Assembly: GCF_002113375.1 (NCBI RefSeq)
Contig: NZ_NEHO01000016.1
Coordinates: 62,001 to 126,000 of the forward strand
Origin: Pseudomonas sp. R37(2017)
GTDB lineage: Bacteria > Pseudomonadota > Gammaproteobacteria > Pseudomonadales > Pseudomonadaceae
DNA: 64,000 nucleotides
Reading direction: 5' to 3'
Under the pieces are notes generated by a model, which saw only the letters and a list, made by a program, of their open reading frames with translations, ran no database searches and was not told the origin of the DNA. Position 1 is the stretch's first letter. Every line of letters starts with the position of its first letter. The position numbers and the translations under genes are program-made. Positions 42,032-51,230 of the stretch are shown piece by piece.

Positions 42032-43351
42032 ATGTTCAATCCAGTCAGTGAACCGTCATTTCGTCTGGATGTTGCAGGTCTGCCCGGCTCCCTTGAGGTC
42101 CTGTCCTTTACCGGTAGAGAAGCCATCAGTGAGCCGTTCGTATTCGACCTGGAACTGCTGATCGATGACCCGCTGCTTGACCTTGCCAGTTTGCTGTACC
42201 GCCCGGCCTCGCTGCATTTCGGGCCAGCCGGAAGCCTCGTGCATGGACAGTTGCATGAACTCGTCCAGCGTGATCATGCCTCGGGACCTCGACTCTGCCA
42301 GGTGCGCCTGGGGCCAAAACTGGCTTGCCTGGCCCAACGCTTCAGCCAGCGAGTGTTCAGTGCCCGTTCAGTGCCGCAAATCCTCGACCAGGTGCTCAAG
42401 GAGCATGGTATTACCGGTAAAAATCGACGCCTGGAGCTGAGTGGCGACCACCCACCCCGGGATTTTTGCACGCAATATCGAGAGTCAGACCTGCAATTTC
42501 TCCAGCGACTTTGCGCCCAGGAACGGCTTCACTACTACTTCGAACACCGGTCCAGCGGACACTGCGTGGTATTCGGGGATGATCAACAGCATTTTCGAAC
42601 CGACGAACCGGCGGAATTGCGCCACGAGGGTGATCGACCGGCGGTGCGGCAGTTCGAACGTCAGCGCTGCACGGTGACTGCGGCGCAGTGTGCCGAATGC
42701 CGGACAGACCTGGCGACGCTGCGCAGCGGTCGGCTGATGCCGCTGTCCGGTCATCCGATTGCCAATTGCAATCGACTCTGGCTGCTGACCCAAATTGAAC
42801 ATTGGGGCAGCCAGGATGCGGCGATGCCGTACCGCAATCAGGCCCGCGCCGTGCAATGGCCAGCGTCCTTCGAGCCGCCCCTCGCGACGGTCAAGCCACG
42901 GATGCATAGCCTGCAACGGGCGTGGGTCGTGGAGGTCGATGAACCGGGTCCCGACCTTGCAAGGCCGATACCGGTGCAGTTCGACTGGCTTTATCAGGGC
43001 GAAGGGGCGGCACCCAGTCACTGTTGGCTGCCATTGGCCGGCCCCTTGCAGGCCGAGACGCTCTCGCCATTGTGCGAAGGAACCGAGCTGGTGGTGAGTT
43101 TTATCGACGGCGATCCCGACCAGCCGCAGATCTGCGGGGTGCTGCATGCACCGACACCGGTCGAGGTGACAGGGGCTGCCGGGCCCCAGCCCGTCTGCAC
43201 GAGTGACGATGGCCTGGAGCAATGGTTACGGTCGTCGGAGCCATTACTGATGCTGTGCCTGCTGCCTGGCGGTGGCAGTTTCAACCATTGTGCACAGGCG
43301 TTGTGTACCTGTCGTCTGGCGACACGGCTGGGCCAGAGCTCTGGAGCATGA
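42032..43351 (+). CDS. Short VgrG-type T6SS spike protein
   Basis: Type VI secretion spike protein of 439 aa. Residues about 1-360 carry the VgrG/Rhs gp27-like region: LDVAGLPGSLEVLSFTGREA at 10-29, FCTQYRESDLQFLQRLCAQE near 148, and SGRLMPLSGHPI near 235. A gp5 OB-fold follows near 300-375 (VQFDWLYQGEG, then VVSFIDGDPDQPQICGVLH). The usual long beta-helix after it is missing; instead the protein ends in about 60 residues with several cysteines (NHCAQALCTC). Typical VgrGs exceed 600 residues. The stop overlaps the adaptor gene by 4 bp. No other T6SS gene is in the window. Confidence 0.85.
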   Translation: MFNPVSEPSFRLDVAGLPGSLEVLSFTGREAISEPFVFDLELLIDDPLLDLASLLYRPASLHFGPAGSLVHGQLHELVQRDHASGPRLCQVRLGPKLACLAQRFSQRVFSARSVPQILDQVLKEHGITGKNRRLELSGDHPPRDFCTQYRESDLQFLQRLCAQERLHYYFEHRSSGHCVVFGDDQQHFRTDEPAELRHEGDRPAVRQFERQRCTVTAAQCAECRTDLATLRSGRLMPLSGHPIANCNRLWLLTQIEHWGSQDAAMPYRNQARAVQWPASFEPPLATVKPRMHSLQRAWVVEVDEPGPDLARPIPVQFDWLYQGEGAAPSHCWLPLAGPLQAETLSPLCEGTELVVSFIDGDPDQPQICGVLHAPTPVEVTGAAGPQPVCTSDDGLEQWLRSSEPLLMLCLLPGGGSFNHCAQALCTCRLATRLGQSSGA

Positions 43352-44148
43352 TCGTCACGTGCACGCCCGAGGCACCCCCGCAGTGGTTGTTGCTGGATGT
43401 GCCGGGCTCGCCGCAGGCGGGTGTCACACTTCGGCAGCTGTTTGCGCAGGCCAGCCGGTCCTGGCTGTTCGAAAGTACGCAGTGGCATGCGCTGCATGAG
43501 CAGGGACCGCTCCTGGTCGATCTGCGTACCTGCCCGGCACTCGCCGATTTATGCATCGTCGATGGACAACGCTGGCCCGGATTGCTGATAGGTAGCGAGG
43601 CCAGCGCTTCGTCGTTGCTGGCGCATTTACGACGCATGCTCACAGTTACGCTTGGCCTGCACCGGGCCCTTTTGAGCTACTACAACCCGATCACCGCCAG
43701 CTATTTTTTCGATGCCTGCGATCCCGCTGAGTTGAGTCGCTGGCTAGGGCCTGTCCAGCAGTTGCGCTGGTTCGGCGGCAGTTGGGGCGACCGTGCGATG
43801 GGATGTGAAGGCTGGCAACGCTTGTCCAACCCGGGACTGGTGGTCAGACCGTTGGCAGTAGAGGAGAGCCTGAGCACCAGGCAAAAGGAGAAGCTGCAAA
43901 CCTGCCTGCTCGAGCAATATGCCTGGCGCTGGAGCCGATCCACCGGTGCCGATTTTTCCCGCCTGTGGACCCATGTGCAGGAGGGGCTGGCGCTGGGGTT
44001 CAGCGAACGCCCGGTGCTCGATGGCTGGATATGGCTTCGCTTGCAGTATCCCGACGCCGTCCCCGTTCAGCCGCTGCCGGGACGGACTCAACAGGAGCGG
44101 CTCGATAGCCTGCGAAGCCAGTGGCAGAACGACCGACCCTGGCCGTGA
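43348..44148 (+). CDS. DUF4123 T6SS adaptor (Tap/Tec-like)
   Basis: Adaptor-type protein of 266 aa that in other systems loads an effector onto its VgrG. The N-terminal DUF4123 domain (about residues 12-130) shows WLLLDVPGSPQ, GPLLVDL near 53, and LLAHLRRMLTV near 90. Then YYNPITASYF precedes the helical C-terminal part with a typical W-rich segment. The ATG at 43348 overlaps the vgrG stop (ATGA), which fixes the start. No effector or immunity gene follows; the next gene is a MATE transporter on the other strand. Confidence 0.82.
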   Translation: MIVTCTPEAPPQWLLLDVPGSPQAGVTLRQLFAQASRSWLFESTQWHALHEQGPLLVDLRTCPALADLCIVDGQRWPGLLIGSEASASSLLAHLRRMLTVTLGLHRALLSYYNPITASYFFDACDPAELSRWLGPVQQLRWFGGSWGDRAMGCEGWQRLSNPGLVVRPLAVEESLSTRQKEKLQTCLLEQYAWRWSRSTGADFSRLWTHVQEGLALGFSERPVLDGWIWLRLQYPDAVPVQPLPGRTQQERLDSLRSQWQNDRPWP

Positions 44149-44164
44149 GGTCGAAACAGTCCGT

Positions 44165-45514
44165 TCAGTGAGTGCTGCCAGCGAACCAGCCATCGTGACG
44201 GCGCAGGCGCCAGGCGATCACGCCGAGGGTCAGGCTGCGCAGCAGCATGAACAACAAAAAGGTCATCCACAGGCCATGGTTGCCCCAGCCTTGCAGTGCC
44301 CAGCCGAATGGCAACACCAGCGCCACGGTCAGCAGCATGCCATTGCGCATTTCCCTGGCCCGGGTGGCGCCGATGAACAGGCCGTCGAGCAGGTAACTCC
44401 AGACGGCGATCAGCGGCAAGACGGCGAGGTAGGGAAGGTAGATGAACGCGGTATCGCGCACACTTTGAATGTCGGTCTGCATCTCGATGAACAAGTGCCC
44501 GGCGAACAGAAACAGCGCGGCGAAACCCAGGCTTGCCAGCAACGACCAACCGCCAGCCACCACCAATGAACGGCGCAGGGCACCGCGATCACGAGCGCCG
44601 AGGGCATGCCCGCACAGGGCTTCGACGGCGTGGGCCAGGCCGTCCAGTGCGTGGGCGGTCAGTAGCAGGCCATTGAGCAAAAGGGCATTGGCTGCGACTG
44701 TGGCGTCGCCCAGCCGCGTGCCTTGTACCGTGATCAGGAAAAACACCGATTGCAGCGCCAGGCTGCGGATGAAGATGTCGCGGTTGACCGCCAGCAGTGG
44801 CCGCCAACTCTGCCACAGCGCCAATGCCGCCCAGACGATATGCCCGGGATAGGCGCGCAGGGCTTTGCGGGTCATCAGCAAGCCGATCAGGGCCCCCGTC
44901 CATTCGGCAATCACCGAGGCCCGGGCCGCACCGACCACGCCCCATTCCAGTCCGAGGACGAACCACAGGTTCAGGGCAATGTTGACCAGGTTGGTGCTCA
45001 GCAAAATCGCCAGCGGCGCCCGGGCGTTCTGGGTGCCGAGGAACCAGCCGACCAAGGCATAGCTGGCCAGCGCTGCGGGGAGTCCGAACAGACGGGTGTG
45101 GAAAAACTCGCGGGTCAGTTGATCGAGCTCCGCCGACGGTTGCATGAAGTGCAACGCCACCCCGCTCAACGGCACGCCCGCCGCCCCCAACACCACGGCC
45201 AGGCCGATGGCGAGCAACAGGCCTTGCAACAGAATCTGCCGTAAGGCCGCGCCATCGCCACGCCCTGCAGCCTGGGCGGCGAACCCGGTGGAGCCCATGC
45301 GCAGAAAACCCATGGCCCAGGCGAGGAAGGTATACAGGCTGGCCCCGACCGCGACGGCGCCGAGTTGATGGGCATGGGGCAGGTGGCCGATGACGGTGCT
45401 GTCGACCAGGGCCACCAGCGGTACGGAAAGGTTCGAGAGAATCATCGGCGCGGCGAGCGCCCAGACCCGGCGATGGGTAGGGCGGTCGCGCCAGTCGGCG
45501 GTCAGGTTGGACAT
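44165..45514 (-). CDS. MATE family efflux transporter (DinF type)
   Basis: Inner-membrane multidrug/toxin extrusion protein of 449 aa with twelve membrane segments. Family landmarks include WALAAPMILSNLSVPLVALV at residues 18-37, and STVIGHLP just after. LSTNLVNIALNLWFVLGL lies near 165, and IGATRAREMRNGM in the second half. Start ATG 45514 follows AAGGAG seven bases upstream; the longer frame to 45550 is not needed. The substrate is unknown. It converges with the VgrG-adaptor pair, 16 bases apart. Confidence 0.92.
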   Translation of the reverse strand: MSNLTADWRDRPTHRRVWALAAPMILSNLSVPLVALVDSTVIGHLPHAHQLGAVAVGASLYTFLAWAMGFLRMGSTGFAAQAAGRGDGAALRQILLQGLLLAIGLAVVLGAAGVPLSGVALHFMQPSAELDQLTREFFHTRLFGLPAALASYALVGWFLGTQNARAPLAILLSTNLVNIALNLWFVLGLEWGVVGAARASVIAEWTGALIGLLMTRKALRAYPGHIVWAALALWQSWRPLLAVNRDIFIRSLALQSVFFLITVQGTRLGDATVAANALLLNGLLLTAHALDGLAHAVEALCGHALGARDRGALRRSLVVAGGWSLLASLGFAALFLFAGHLFIEMQTDIQSVRDTAFIYLPYLAVLPLIAVWSYLLDGLFIGATRAREMRNGMLLTVALVLPFGWALQGWGNHGLWMTFLLFMLLRSLTLGVIAWRLRRHDGWFAGSTH

Positions 45515-45580
45515 GCAGGCTCCTTGGGGGAGCCGGCATTGTAGCGGCACATTTGAAATCTTCCGCGATCCATTGTGGGG

Positions 45581-45874
45581 TCAGTGGATGATCCAGCTGA
45601 GCAACCAAAGCCCCAGCATCAACCAGATGATCCCCATGATGAACGACGCATTGAGAAAGGCGCGGATCGCCGACCACAACAGGATCAGTCCGAGGATCAA
45701 GGTCATGATGCTGACGACCGAGGTATCCATGCCCAGCGCCTGGGACAAGCCTTCGACAAAGTTGCTGCTGGCGTTGCTCAACAGGTTGAACAGCCCACTG
45801 AGGCCGTCAACGATAAAGCGGATGATCGAGCCGAGTACCTGGCCGAGCCATTCGGAAAAACCTTCTACCTGCAT
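45581..45874 (-). CDS. Small two-segment membrane protein
   Basis: Conserved-looking protein of 97 aa with no recognised family. An amphipathic N-terminal half (residues 1-50) is followed by hydrophobic segments about 51-70 (VVSIMTLILGLILLWSAI) and 76-95 (ASFIMGIIWLMLGLWLLSWI). Start ATG 45874 has GGACG upstream. Codon use fits the genome, so it is probably a real gene. No function can be assigned. Confidence 0.7.
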   Translation of the reverse strand: MQVEGFSEWLGQVLGSIIRFIVDGLSGLFNLLSNASSNFVEGLSQALGMDTSVVSIMTLILGLILLWSAIRAFLNASFIMGIIWLMLGLWLLSWIIH

Positions 45875-46035
45875 GGAGTGGCGTCCTGATCAAAGAGAAT
45901 CGAATCTTGGGCTGTCGAGTTCCCACAAGCATAGAGCGTTGCACCATACCCACAATAAACAATGCCGACCGCCCAATCTTGTCACTTGCCTTCACCCGTC
46001 ATCCCCCCGAAGCTATACGTCTTCAGGAGAGCCCG

Positions 46036-46338
46036 ATGAACCTTGTTGAACTGACCGAACGCCTGCACGCCATTCGTGACCGCAATGACTGGCGGCAATT
46101 TCACAGCCCGAAAAACCTGGCCATGGCCGCGAGCGTGGAAATGTCCGAGCTGGTGGAGATCTTCCAGTGGCTGACCGAAGACCAGTCACGCCAGTTGCCT
46201 GCGGACAAACTCGCCCACGCCGGGCAGGAAGTCGGTGACATTGTGCTGTATCTGTTGCTGTTGTGCAGCGAGCTTGGCCTGGACATGGATGCAGTAGTGC
46301 GCAGCAAGCTGGCGGACAGCGAACGGAGGTTCAGCTGA
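46036..46338 (+). CDS. MazG-like nucleotide pyrophosphohydrolase
   Basis: Small all-alpha NTP pyrophosphohydrolase of the MazG/DCTPP1 type (100 aa). The metal-binding glutamates are seen in EMSELVEIFQWLTED (residues about 35-49, ExxE) and in GQEVGDIVLYLL (about 63-74, ExxD). Such enzymes clear non-canonical or excess dNTPs. Start ATG 46036 follows AGGAGAGCCCG. The stop overlaps the cmoM start by one base (TGATG), so the two are coupled. Confidence 0.9.
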   Translation: MNLVELTERLHAIRDRNDWRQFHSPKNLAMAASVEMSELVEIFQWLTEDQSRQLPADKLAHAGQEVGDIVLYLLLLCSELGLDMDAVVRSKLADSERRFS

Positions 46339-47087
46339 TGAGCGACCGTCATTTCGATCAACTGGCGACCCGATTCGCCGAAAAAATCTACGGCGGTGCC
46401 AAAGGTGCGATCCGCCTGGCGGTGTTGCAGGCCGATCTGGCCGAAACCTTGCCCGACCGTCCGCTGCGCGTGCTCGACATCGGCGCCGGCCTTGGTCACA
46501 TGTCGCTGTGGCTGGCCCAGCGTGGCCATCAGGTGACCCTCGCCGAACCTGCCGAGCCCATGCTCGAAGGCGCCCGCCAGCGTTTTGCCGAAGCCGGGCA
46601 GAGCGCCACGTTCATTCAGGCACCCTGGCAGGAACTGCTCGGCCAGCTCACCGAACCCTACGACCTGGTGCTGTGCCACGCGGTGCTGGAGTGGCTGGCC
46701 GACCCCCACGCCATCCTGCCGGTGCTGCATCAACTGACCAGGGCCGATGGCTGGCTGTCCCTGGCGTTCTACAACCGCGACGCACTGATTTATCGCAACT
46801 TGCTCAAAGGCCATTTCCGCAAGATGCGCAAGAACGACATGGCCGGCGAAAAGCAGAGCCTGACCCCGCAGCAGCCCCTCGATCCACGCGAGCTGGCGGC
46901 GCAACTTGCAGGTTTGTGGCAGGTCGAAACCCAGAGTGGCGTGCGGGTTTTTCACGATTACATGCCGTTGGAATTCCAGTCCCGCGCCGAACTGGTGGAC
47001 CTGCTGGAAATGGAGTTGGCCCACCGCCGTCATCCGGCCTTTGCCGGGCTTGGACGTTACCTGCACTGGATCTGTCGGCCTGTCTGA
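46338..47087 (+). CDS. cmoM: tRNA 5-carboxymethoxyuridine methyltransferase CmoM (SmtA)
   Basis: S-adenosylmethionine-dependent methyltransferase of 249 aa. The nucleotide-binding motif is RVLDIGAGLGHMSLWLAQRG near residues 43-62, with the acidic residue in TLAEPAEPML near 68-77. CHAVLEWLADP near 111 and WLSLAFYNRDALIYRNLLKG near 136-155 match CmoM/SmtA, which methylates cmo5U34 in tRNA. It starts in a one-base overlap with the MazG-like gene; the gene after it begins 12 bases downstream. Confidence 0.88.
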   Translation: MSDRHFDQLATRFAEKIYGGAKGAIRLAVLQADLAETLPDRPLRVLDIGAGLGHMSLWLAQRGHQVTLAEPAEPMLEGARQRFAEAGQSATFIQAPWQELLGQLTEPYDLVLCHAVLEWLADPHAILPVLHQLTRADGWLSLAFYNRDALIYRNLLKGHFRKMRKNDMAGEKQSLTPQQPLDPRELAAQLAGLWQVETQSGVRVFHDYMPLEFQSRAELVDLLEMELAHRRHPAFAGLGRYLHWICRPV

Positions 47088-47099
47088 TCGGAGCGCACG

Positions 47100-47702
47100 A
47101 TGAAAAGCCATTCAGGTGTACTGGTGTTCTGCCTGGGGCTGGCCGCCTGTCAGGGGGCCAACCCCTATGTCGCCACATCCAACCCGTTGCCTGCGGCGCC
47201 GCCCCAGGCCGCCAACACCTTTGATCGCAGCGCTTATCCCGCCGCCCCGCGTGACTATGGACGCTATCGCAGTTGGGCCTGGCTCGACGGGCATCTGCCG
47301 GCGGGCACCGCCTGGGCCGACTCGGCGCAGGTCGCCGAAGCGGTCAGCAATGCGCTGGATCAACGGGGCTTGCGCCCCCTGCACGACAATCGCCCGGCGG
47401 ACCTGTTTGTCAGCGCCGACCTGCGCCTGGAAACCCGCTTGCGCCAGGTTCGGGACGATTACGGTTACTACGGCGGTTACGGTGGTTACGGCCCCGGATA
47501 TGGCATGTACGGCAGCGTGCCGGTCGTGCGCACCTATTCGGAGCAGGTCGTGGTGGTTCAGGTGGATATGTATGACGCCAAAAGCGGCCAGCCGATATGG
47601 AGCTCCAGCGCCGAAACCGGCAACCGGGGCAGCGAAAGCGAGCGGGTCGATGCGATTCGGGAGGCTGTGGAAAAGGCGATGTCGGCGTATCCTCCTAGTT
47701 AG
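47100..47702 (+). CDS. DUF4136 lipoprotein with Gly/Tyr-rich insert
   Basis: Predicted outer-membrane-type lipoprotein of 200 aa: signal peptide with lipobox LAAC (Cys17). DUF4136 domain starting at YGRYRSWAWLDG near residue 53, with a highly Gly/Tyr-rich run (YGYYGGYGGYGPGYGMYG, about 121-138) in the middle. It ends with the common DUF4136 segment SERVDAIREAVEKAM. It is followed by a second DUF4136 lipoprotein gene 54 bases downstream. The function is unknown. Confidence 0.85.
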   Translation: MKSHSGVLVFCLGLAACQGANPYVATSNPLPAAPPQAANTFDRSAYPAAPRDYGRYRSWAWLDGHLPAGTAWADSAQVAEAVSNALDQRGLRPLHDNRPADLFVSADLRLETRLRQVRDDYGYYGGYGGYGPGYGMYGSVPVVRTYSEQVVVVQVDMYDAKSGQPIWSSSAETGNRGSESERVDAIREAVEKAMSAYPPS

Positions 47703-47756
47703 CTTCTTGTAGATAAGAAGCATTCCACAGGATCATGCCTCAACCGGAGAACCATC

Positions 47757-48320
47757 ATGTTCCGCCGTTTTGCTTTACTGGTCATGGCCGCGCTGCTCAG
47801 TGCCTGCGCTGCCAACCAGGTCAATCATGACTTCGACGCCAGTCGCGATTTTGCGGCCTATCGCAGCTGGACCTGGAAAGAACCCGCCCTGCAATACCGT
47901 CCCGATGACCCACGGATCAAGAGCGACCTGACCGAACAGCGCATCCGTCAGGCGGTTGCCGGTCAACTGGACCAGCGCGGCCTGCGCCCGGCCGCCGCAG
48001 GCGCCAAGGGCGATTTGAATGTGCAGACCTACTTGATTGTCGAAGAGCGCCAGCAACAGGTGACCACCAATTACGGCGGCGGTTGGGGTAACCCGTGGTA
48101 TGGCTACTACGGCGCCCCCATGTATAACGAAACCCGTAGTGTCAGCTACAAGGTAGCGACCATCCAGATCGACCTGCTCGATGGCAAGGACGGCAAGCTG
48201 GTATGGCGCGGCAGTGACGAGCAGATATTGAGCAGCACGCCGAACCCGTCGGACCGTCGCGATGCCATCCTGGAAACGGTCACGCGGATACTGGCCAACT
48301 ACCCACCGCACGCCTCCTAG
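47757..48320 (+). CDS. DUF4136 lipoprotein
   Basis: Predicted lipoprotein of 187 aa: signal peptide with lipobox LSAC (Cys17). The DUF4136 domain covers most of the mature protein (DFAAYRSWTWKEP near residue 33, EQRIRQAVAGQLDQRGLRP near 62-80, YKVATIQIDLLDG near 130). It also carries a Gly/Tyr/Trp-rich insert (YGGGWGNPWYGYYG near 105). Start ATG 47757 follows CGGAGAACC. Paralogue of the preceding gene; a strong terminator follows. Confidence 0.87.
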   Translation: MFRRFALLVMAALLSACAANQVNHDFDASRDFAAYRSWTWKEPALQYRPDDPRIKSDLTEQRIRQAVAGQLDQRGLRPAAAGAKGDLNVQTYLIVEERQQQVTTNYGGGWGNPWYGYYGAPMYNETRSVSYKVATIQIDLLDGKDGKLVWRGSDEQILSSTPNPSDRRDAILETVTRILANYPPHAS

Positions 48321-48337
48321 AAACACCCCGGCCCCAT

Positions 48338-48366
48338 AACCCCTGTGCTCTCACAGGGGTTTTTTG
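48338..48366 (+). terminator. Terminator after the DUF4136 genes
   Basis: A ten-base stem (AACCCCTGTG / CACAGGGGTT) with loop CTCT and a T-run lies 17 bases after the stop codon. Confidence 0.92.
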
Positions 48367-48488
48367 TGCTCGATACCGGCAAGTTGCCAGCGGTCATCGC
48401 CACTGCTGGCGAGCCTGGGGATCGATCTGAACAACGTCGAAACAGGTGCCAACCTCAGTCGTCACTCGGGACGCCCATCCCTGGTGAT

Positions 48489-51230
48489 CTAGTCCGCCAG
48501 CACAATTGGCAGTTCGATGCAGAAGCGCGCGCCTTCGGTGGAGTTCCTTACGCTCAGTTTGCCGCCCATGTTCTCGACAATGCCGTAGCTCACCGACAGC
48601 CCAAGACCGGTGCCGACGCCGACCGGTTTGGTGGTGAAGAACGGCTCGAAAATCCGTTCCAGCAAACGTGGGTCGATACCGCCGCCGTTGTCTTCGACCC
48701 ACAGGCGTACCGACTGCTTGTCCCGTTCGGCGTACAGCGCAATCCATGGCTTGAAGCCGGGGTGTTTTTCGCGCTTTTCGAGCAGGGCATCCCGGGCATT
48801 GACCATCAGGTTGATCAGCACTTGTTCAAGCTGATCGACGTAGCCGCGCACCTGCACTTCAAAGGCGATCTCGCTGATGCGCAGGTCGACGCCTTTGCCG
48901 CGCATGTCCTCGGCCAACAGCGACAGCGTGCCTTCGATGGCCTGGGCGGGGTTGAACGGTTGCTGTTCGATTTCCGAGCGGCGACCGAACACCCGCATAT
49001 GGTCCACCACCCGCGCGGCGCGTTGCACCTGGGAATCAATGCGGGTGAGCTTGTCGATCAGGTAATCGACCTGTACGTCGCCGTTGTTCAGCCGTTTGAG
49101 GACATTGACGATGGCCATGTGCATCACGTTCAACGGCTGGTTGATCTCATGGGCCAGGCCGGTGGCCATTTCACCAAGGGTGGCCATTTTCGCGCTTTGG
49201 GTGAGCTGCTGCTGCGAGCGCCGCACCTCGGTGTTGTCGCGCCCAACGGCCTGGATCTCGAGCAAGCGGCCCTGCTCATCGAATAGCCCGCGATCGGACC
49301 AGACCCACCAGGCGTGTTCGCGCCCGGGCAGTTGAAGGTTGATCTCGGCGGTGCTGACTGGCAACTCGGGGGTCAACCGGTTCAGTCGTTGGGTGAACGC
49401 ACCGCGCTGTTCCGCGGACATCCAACTGCCCAGGTTCACCCCCGGCAACTGCTCGGGCGCCAGTTCCAGATACGTGGCCAGCGGGCGATTGCCGAAGGTC
49501 AGAGTCAGGTCCGGCAGGTAGCGGCAGATCATCGCCGGCGAATCTTCCACCAGAATCCGGTAGCGCTCCTCACTCTGCCTGACCTGTTCGGTGGCCAGGG
49601 TCGCGTCCGTGACGTCGAGCCACAGGCCCACGGCTTCCACCGGTAAGCCGAGATCGTCGCGCAACAACTTCGCTTCATCGAGCAGCCAGTGATAGTCGCC
49701 GCGATTGTCGCGCAACCGATAGCGGGCGCGCACCGAGCCTTCACGCAGCAACTGCCGGGTGCGCTCGAAATACTGCGGGCGGTCGTCGGGATGCACCCGC
49801 TCCACCAGCGTTCCGGGTGTGCAGTCGGCCAGGGTCCAGCCGAGCAGCGGCAACAGGCTGTCGCTGAAGAACACCGGTTGCAACGTGCCTTCGACATAGC
49901 GCTGTACGTAAATCACTGCCGGCGAACTGGCGATTAGGTTGTCCAGACGTGCATGGGCGTCGGCTGCGCTCTGCTGCTGATTCTTGATGTCGCTGATGTC
50001 GAGCATGAAACCCACCAGTCGGCGGTTTTTCCCTACGCCCAGCACCTGACCCTGCAGGCGATACCAGACCGGTTCGGGACCATCGTCGGGGCGATACAGG
50101 CGCACGCACGACAGCAATGGCATGCCGGAGTCCATCAAGTCTTGCAAGTGGATGCGCAGCTCCTCGCGGTCGGCGGGATACACCTGATCGAGCCAGTCCT
50201 GCACGGATAAACGTGACGTTCCAAGGTTCAGGGTCGTGACCAGCGAAGGAGCCAGCTGTACCTCGTTGCTGTCGCTGAAAACCTCCCACCAGCCAGTGCC
50301 GAGCAGCGCTTGCAGCGATTCCAGGTGTTCCAATTGCAGATGATGCCGATGCTCGCGCAGGCGTTCGAGCAAGGGGCTGGCGAGCGCGGCGGTGATTTGC
50401 AGCCAATCGCGCTCAGTGACATCGGGGGCGTGATGTGGCGCCGTGAAGAAACCACACAGCAACCAGGCGACCACCCCTTGCGCATCGTGATAGGGCACGG
50501 CGAAGCCATCGGTATTGCCGAAAGTGTCTTGCAGGCGCGGATGTTCGCGCAGGGTCAAGTGCTGCGGTGCCGAGCCACTCAAACTGTCCAGCCCCGTGCC
50601 CAGCCGTTGGCCGTTTTGCCACAGTTGCGGCGCATCCAGGGCTGCGTAGTGCTGGTGAATTTGCCAGCCCTGGCCTTGCTCATCGAGCAGGGCCAGGGCA
50701 ATGCAGGGGACCTGAAAACGCTGGGCCAGGCTTTGCAGTTGTGCGCCCAGTACCTCGGGCAGGCGCGTCAGGCTGCATAGGCGCAACTGTTCGGCGATTT
50801 GCATCGCCAGCACCTGGCATTGCTCGCGGTTGCGCGATTGCCGGCGTTCGAGCAACAAATCGCCGATGTCGAGCATTTGCAGCAACCAGGTATCGGCCAA
50901 GGGTTGCACCCAGCCGCGCAAATACAGAGGTGGACCGTTGAGGCTATAGAAATCCAGGTCCAGGGTTTGTCCCTGCCAATCCGCTGGCGCACCTTCGACG
51001 ACAAGGCTGCTTTGGGGCAACAGGAAGTCGAGCAGATGCGGTGCCTGAGTGCCGGGATTTTGCCGGGACAGCAGGTGCCGCAGCGGACCGCTCATTTGAA
51101 TGACACGCCCCGCGGCATCGAGCTGCATCTGCAATCCGAAACTGTGCACCCGTTGTGCCTCTTGCGACTCCGGCGGGGGCGGCGGGTGACGATTGAGCAG
51201 GCGCCCGAAGAGTTTGTCGCCGGCACTCAA
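48489..51230 (-). CDS. pprA: Cytoplasmic sensor histidine kinase PprA
   Basis: Soluble histidine kinase of 913 aa without membrane segments. Order: N-terminal PAS-like region (about 30-130), GAF-like domain (about 150-290), three PAS domains (about 310-415, 425-545, 550-665), HisKA with LAHEINQPLNV near 690, and HATPase with N box QVLINLMVNARDAL, G1 VEDNGGGID and G2 GTGLGLSVSYGIVENMGG. It resembles PprA, which acts with PprB to control the Tad/Flp pilus and biofilm genes. That assignment rests mainly on its neighbours: it overlaps a TadE/F-like gene by 4 bp and lies divergent to pprB. Confidence 0.82.
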   Translation of the reverse strand: MSAGDKLFGRLLNRHPPPPPESQEAQRVHSFGLQMQLDAAGRVIQMSGPLRHLLSRQNPGTQAPHLLDFLLPQSSLVVEGAPADWQGQTLDLDFYSLNGPPLYLRGWVQPLADTWLLQMLDIGDLLLERRQSRNREQCQVLAMQIAEQLRLCSLTRLPEVLGAQLQSLAQRFQVPCIALALLDEQGQGWQIHQHYAALDAPQLWQNGQRLGTGLDSLSGSAPQHLTLREHPRLQDTFGNTDGFAVPYHDAQGVVAWLLCGFFTAPHHAPDVTERDWLQITAALASPLLERLREHRHHLQLEHLESLQALLGTGWWEVFSDSNEVQLAPSLVTTLNLGTSRLSVQDWLDQVYPADREELRIHLQDLMDSGMPLLSCVRLYRPDDGPEPVWYRLQGQVLGVGKNRRLVGFMLDISDIKNQQQSAADAHARLDNLIASSPAVIYVQRYVEGTLQPVFFSDSLLPLLGWTLADCTPGTLVERVHPDDRPQYFERTRQLLREGSVRARYRLRDNRGDYHWLLDEAKLLRDDLGLPVEAVGLWLDVTDATLATEQVRQSEERYRILVEDSPAMICRYLPDLTLTFGNRPLATYLELAPEQLPGVNLGSWMSAEQRGAFTQRLNRLTPELPVSTAEINLQLPGREHAWWVWSDRGLFDEQGRLLEIQAVGRDNTEVRRSQQQLTQSAKMATLGEMATGLAHEINQPLNVMHMAIVNVLKRLNNGDVQVDYLIDKLTRIDSQVQRAARVVDHMRVFGRRSEIEQQPFNPAQAIEGTLSLLAEDMRGKGVDLRISEIAFEVQVRGYVDQLEQVLINLMVNARDALLEKREKHPGFKPWIALYAERDKQSVRLWVEDNGGGIDPRLLERIFEPFFTTKPVGVGTGLGLSVSYGIVENMGGKLSVRNSTEGARFCIELPIVLAD

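Noticed and set aside
43024..43206. Frameshift hypothesis for the short VgrG tail
   Set aside because: Other frames over the tail show no beta-helix repeats, and the stop overlaps the adaptor start as expected for an intact gene pair.
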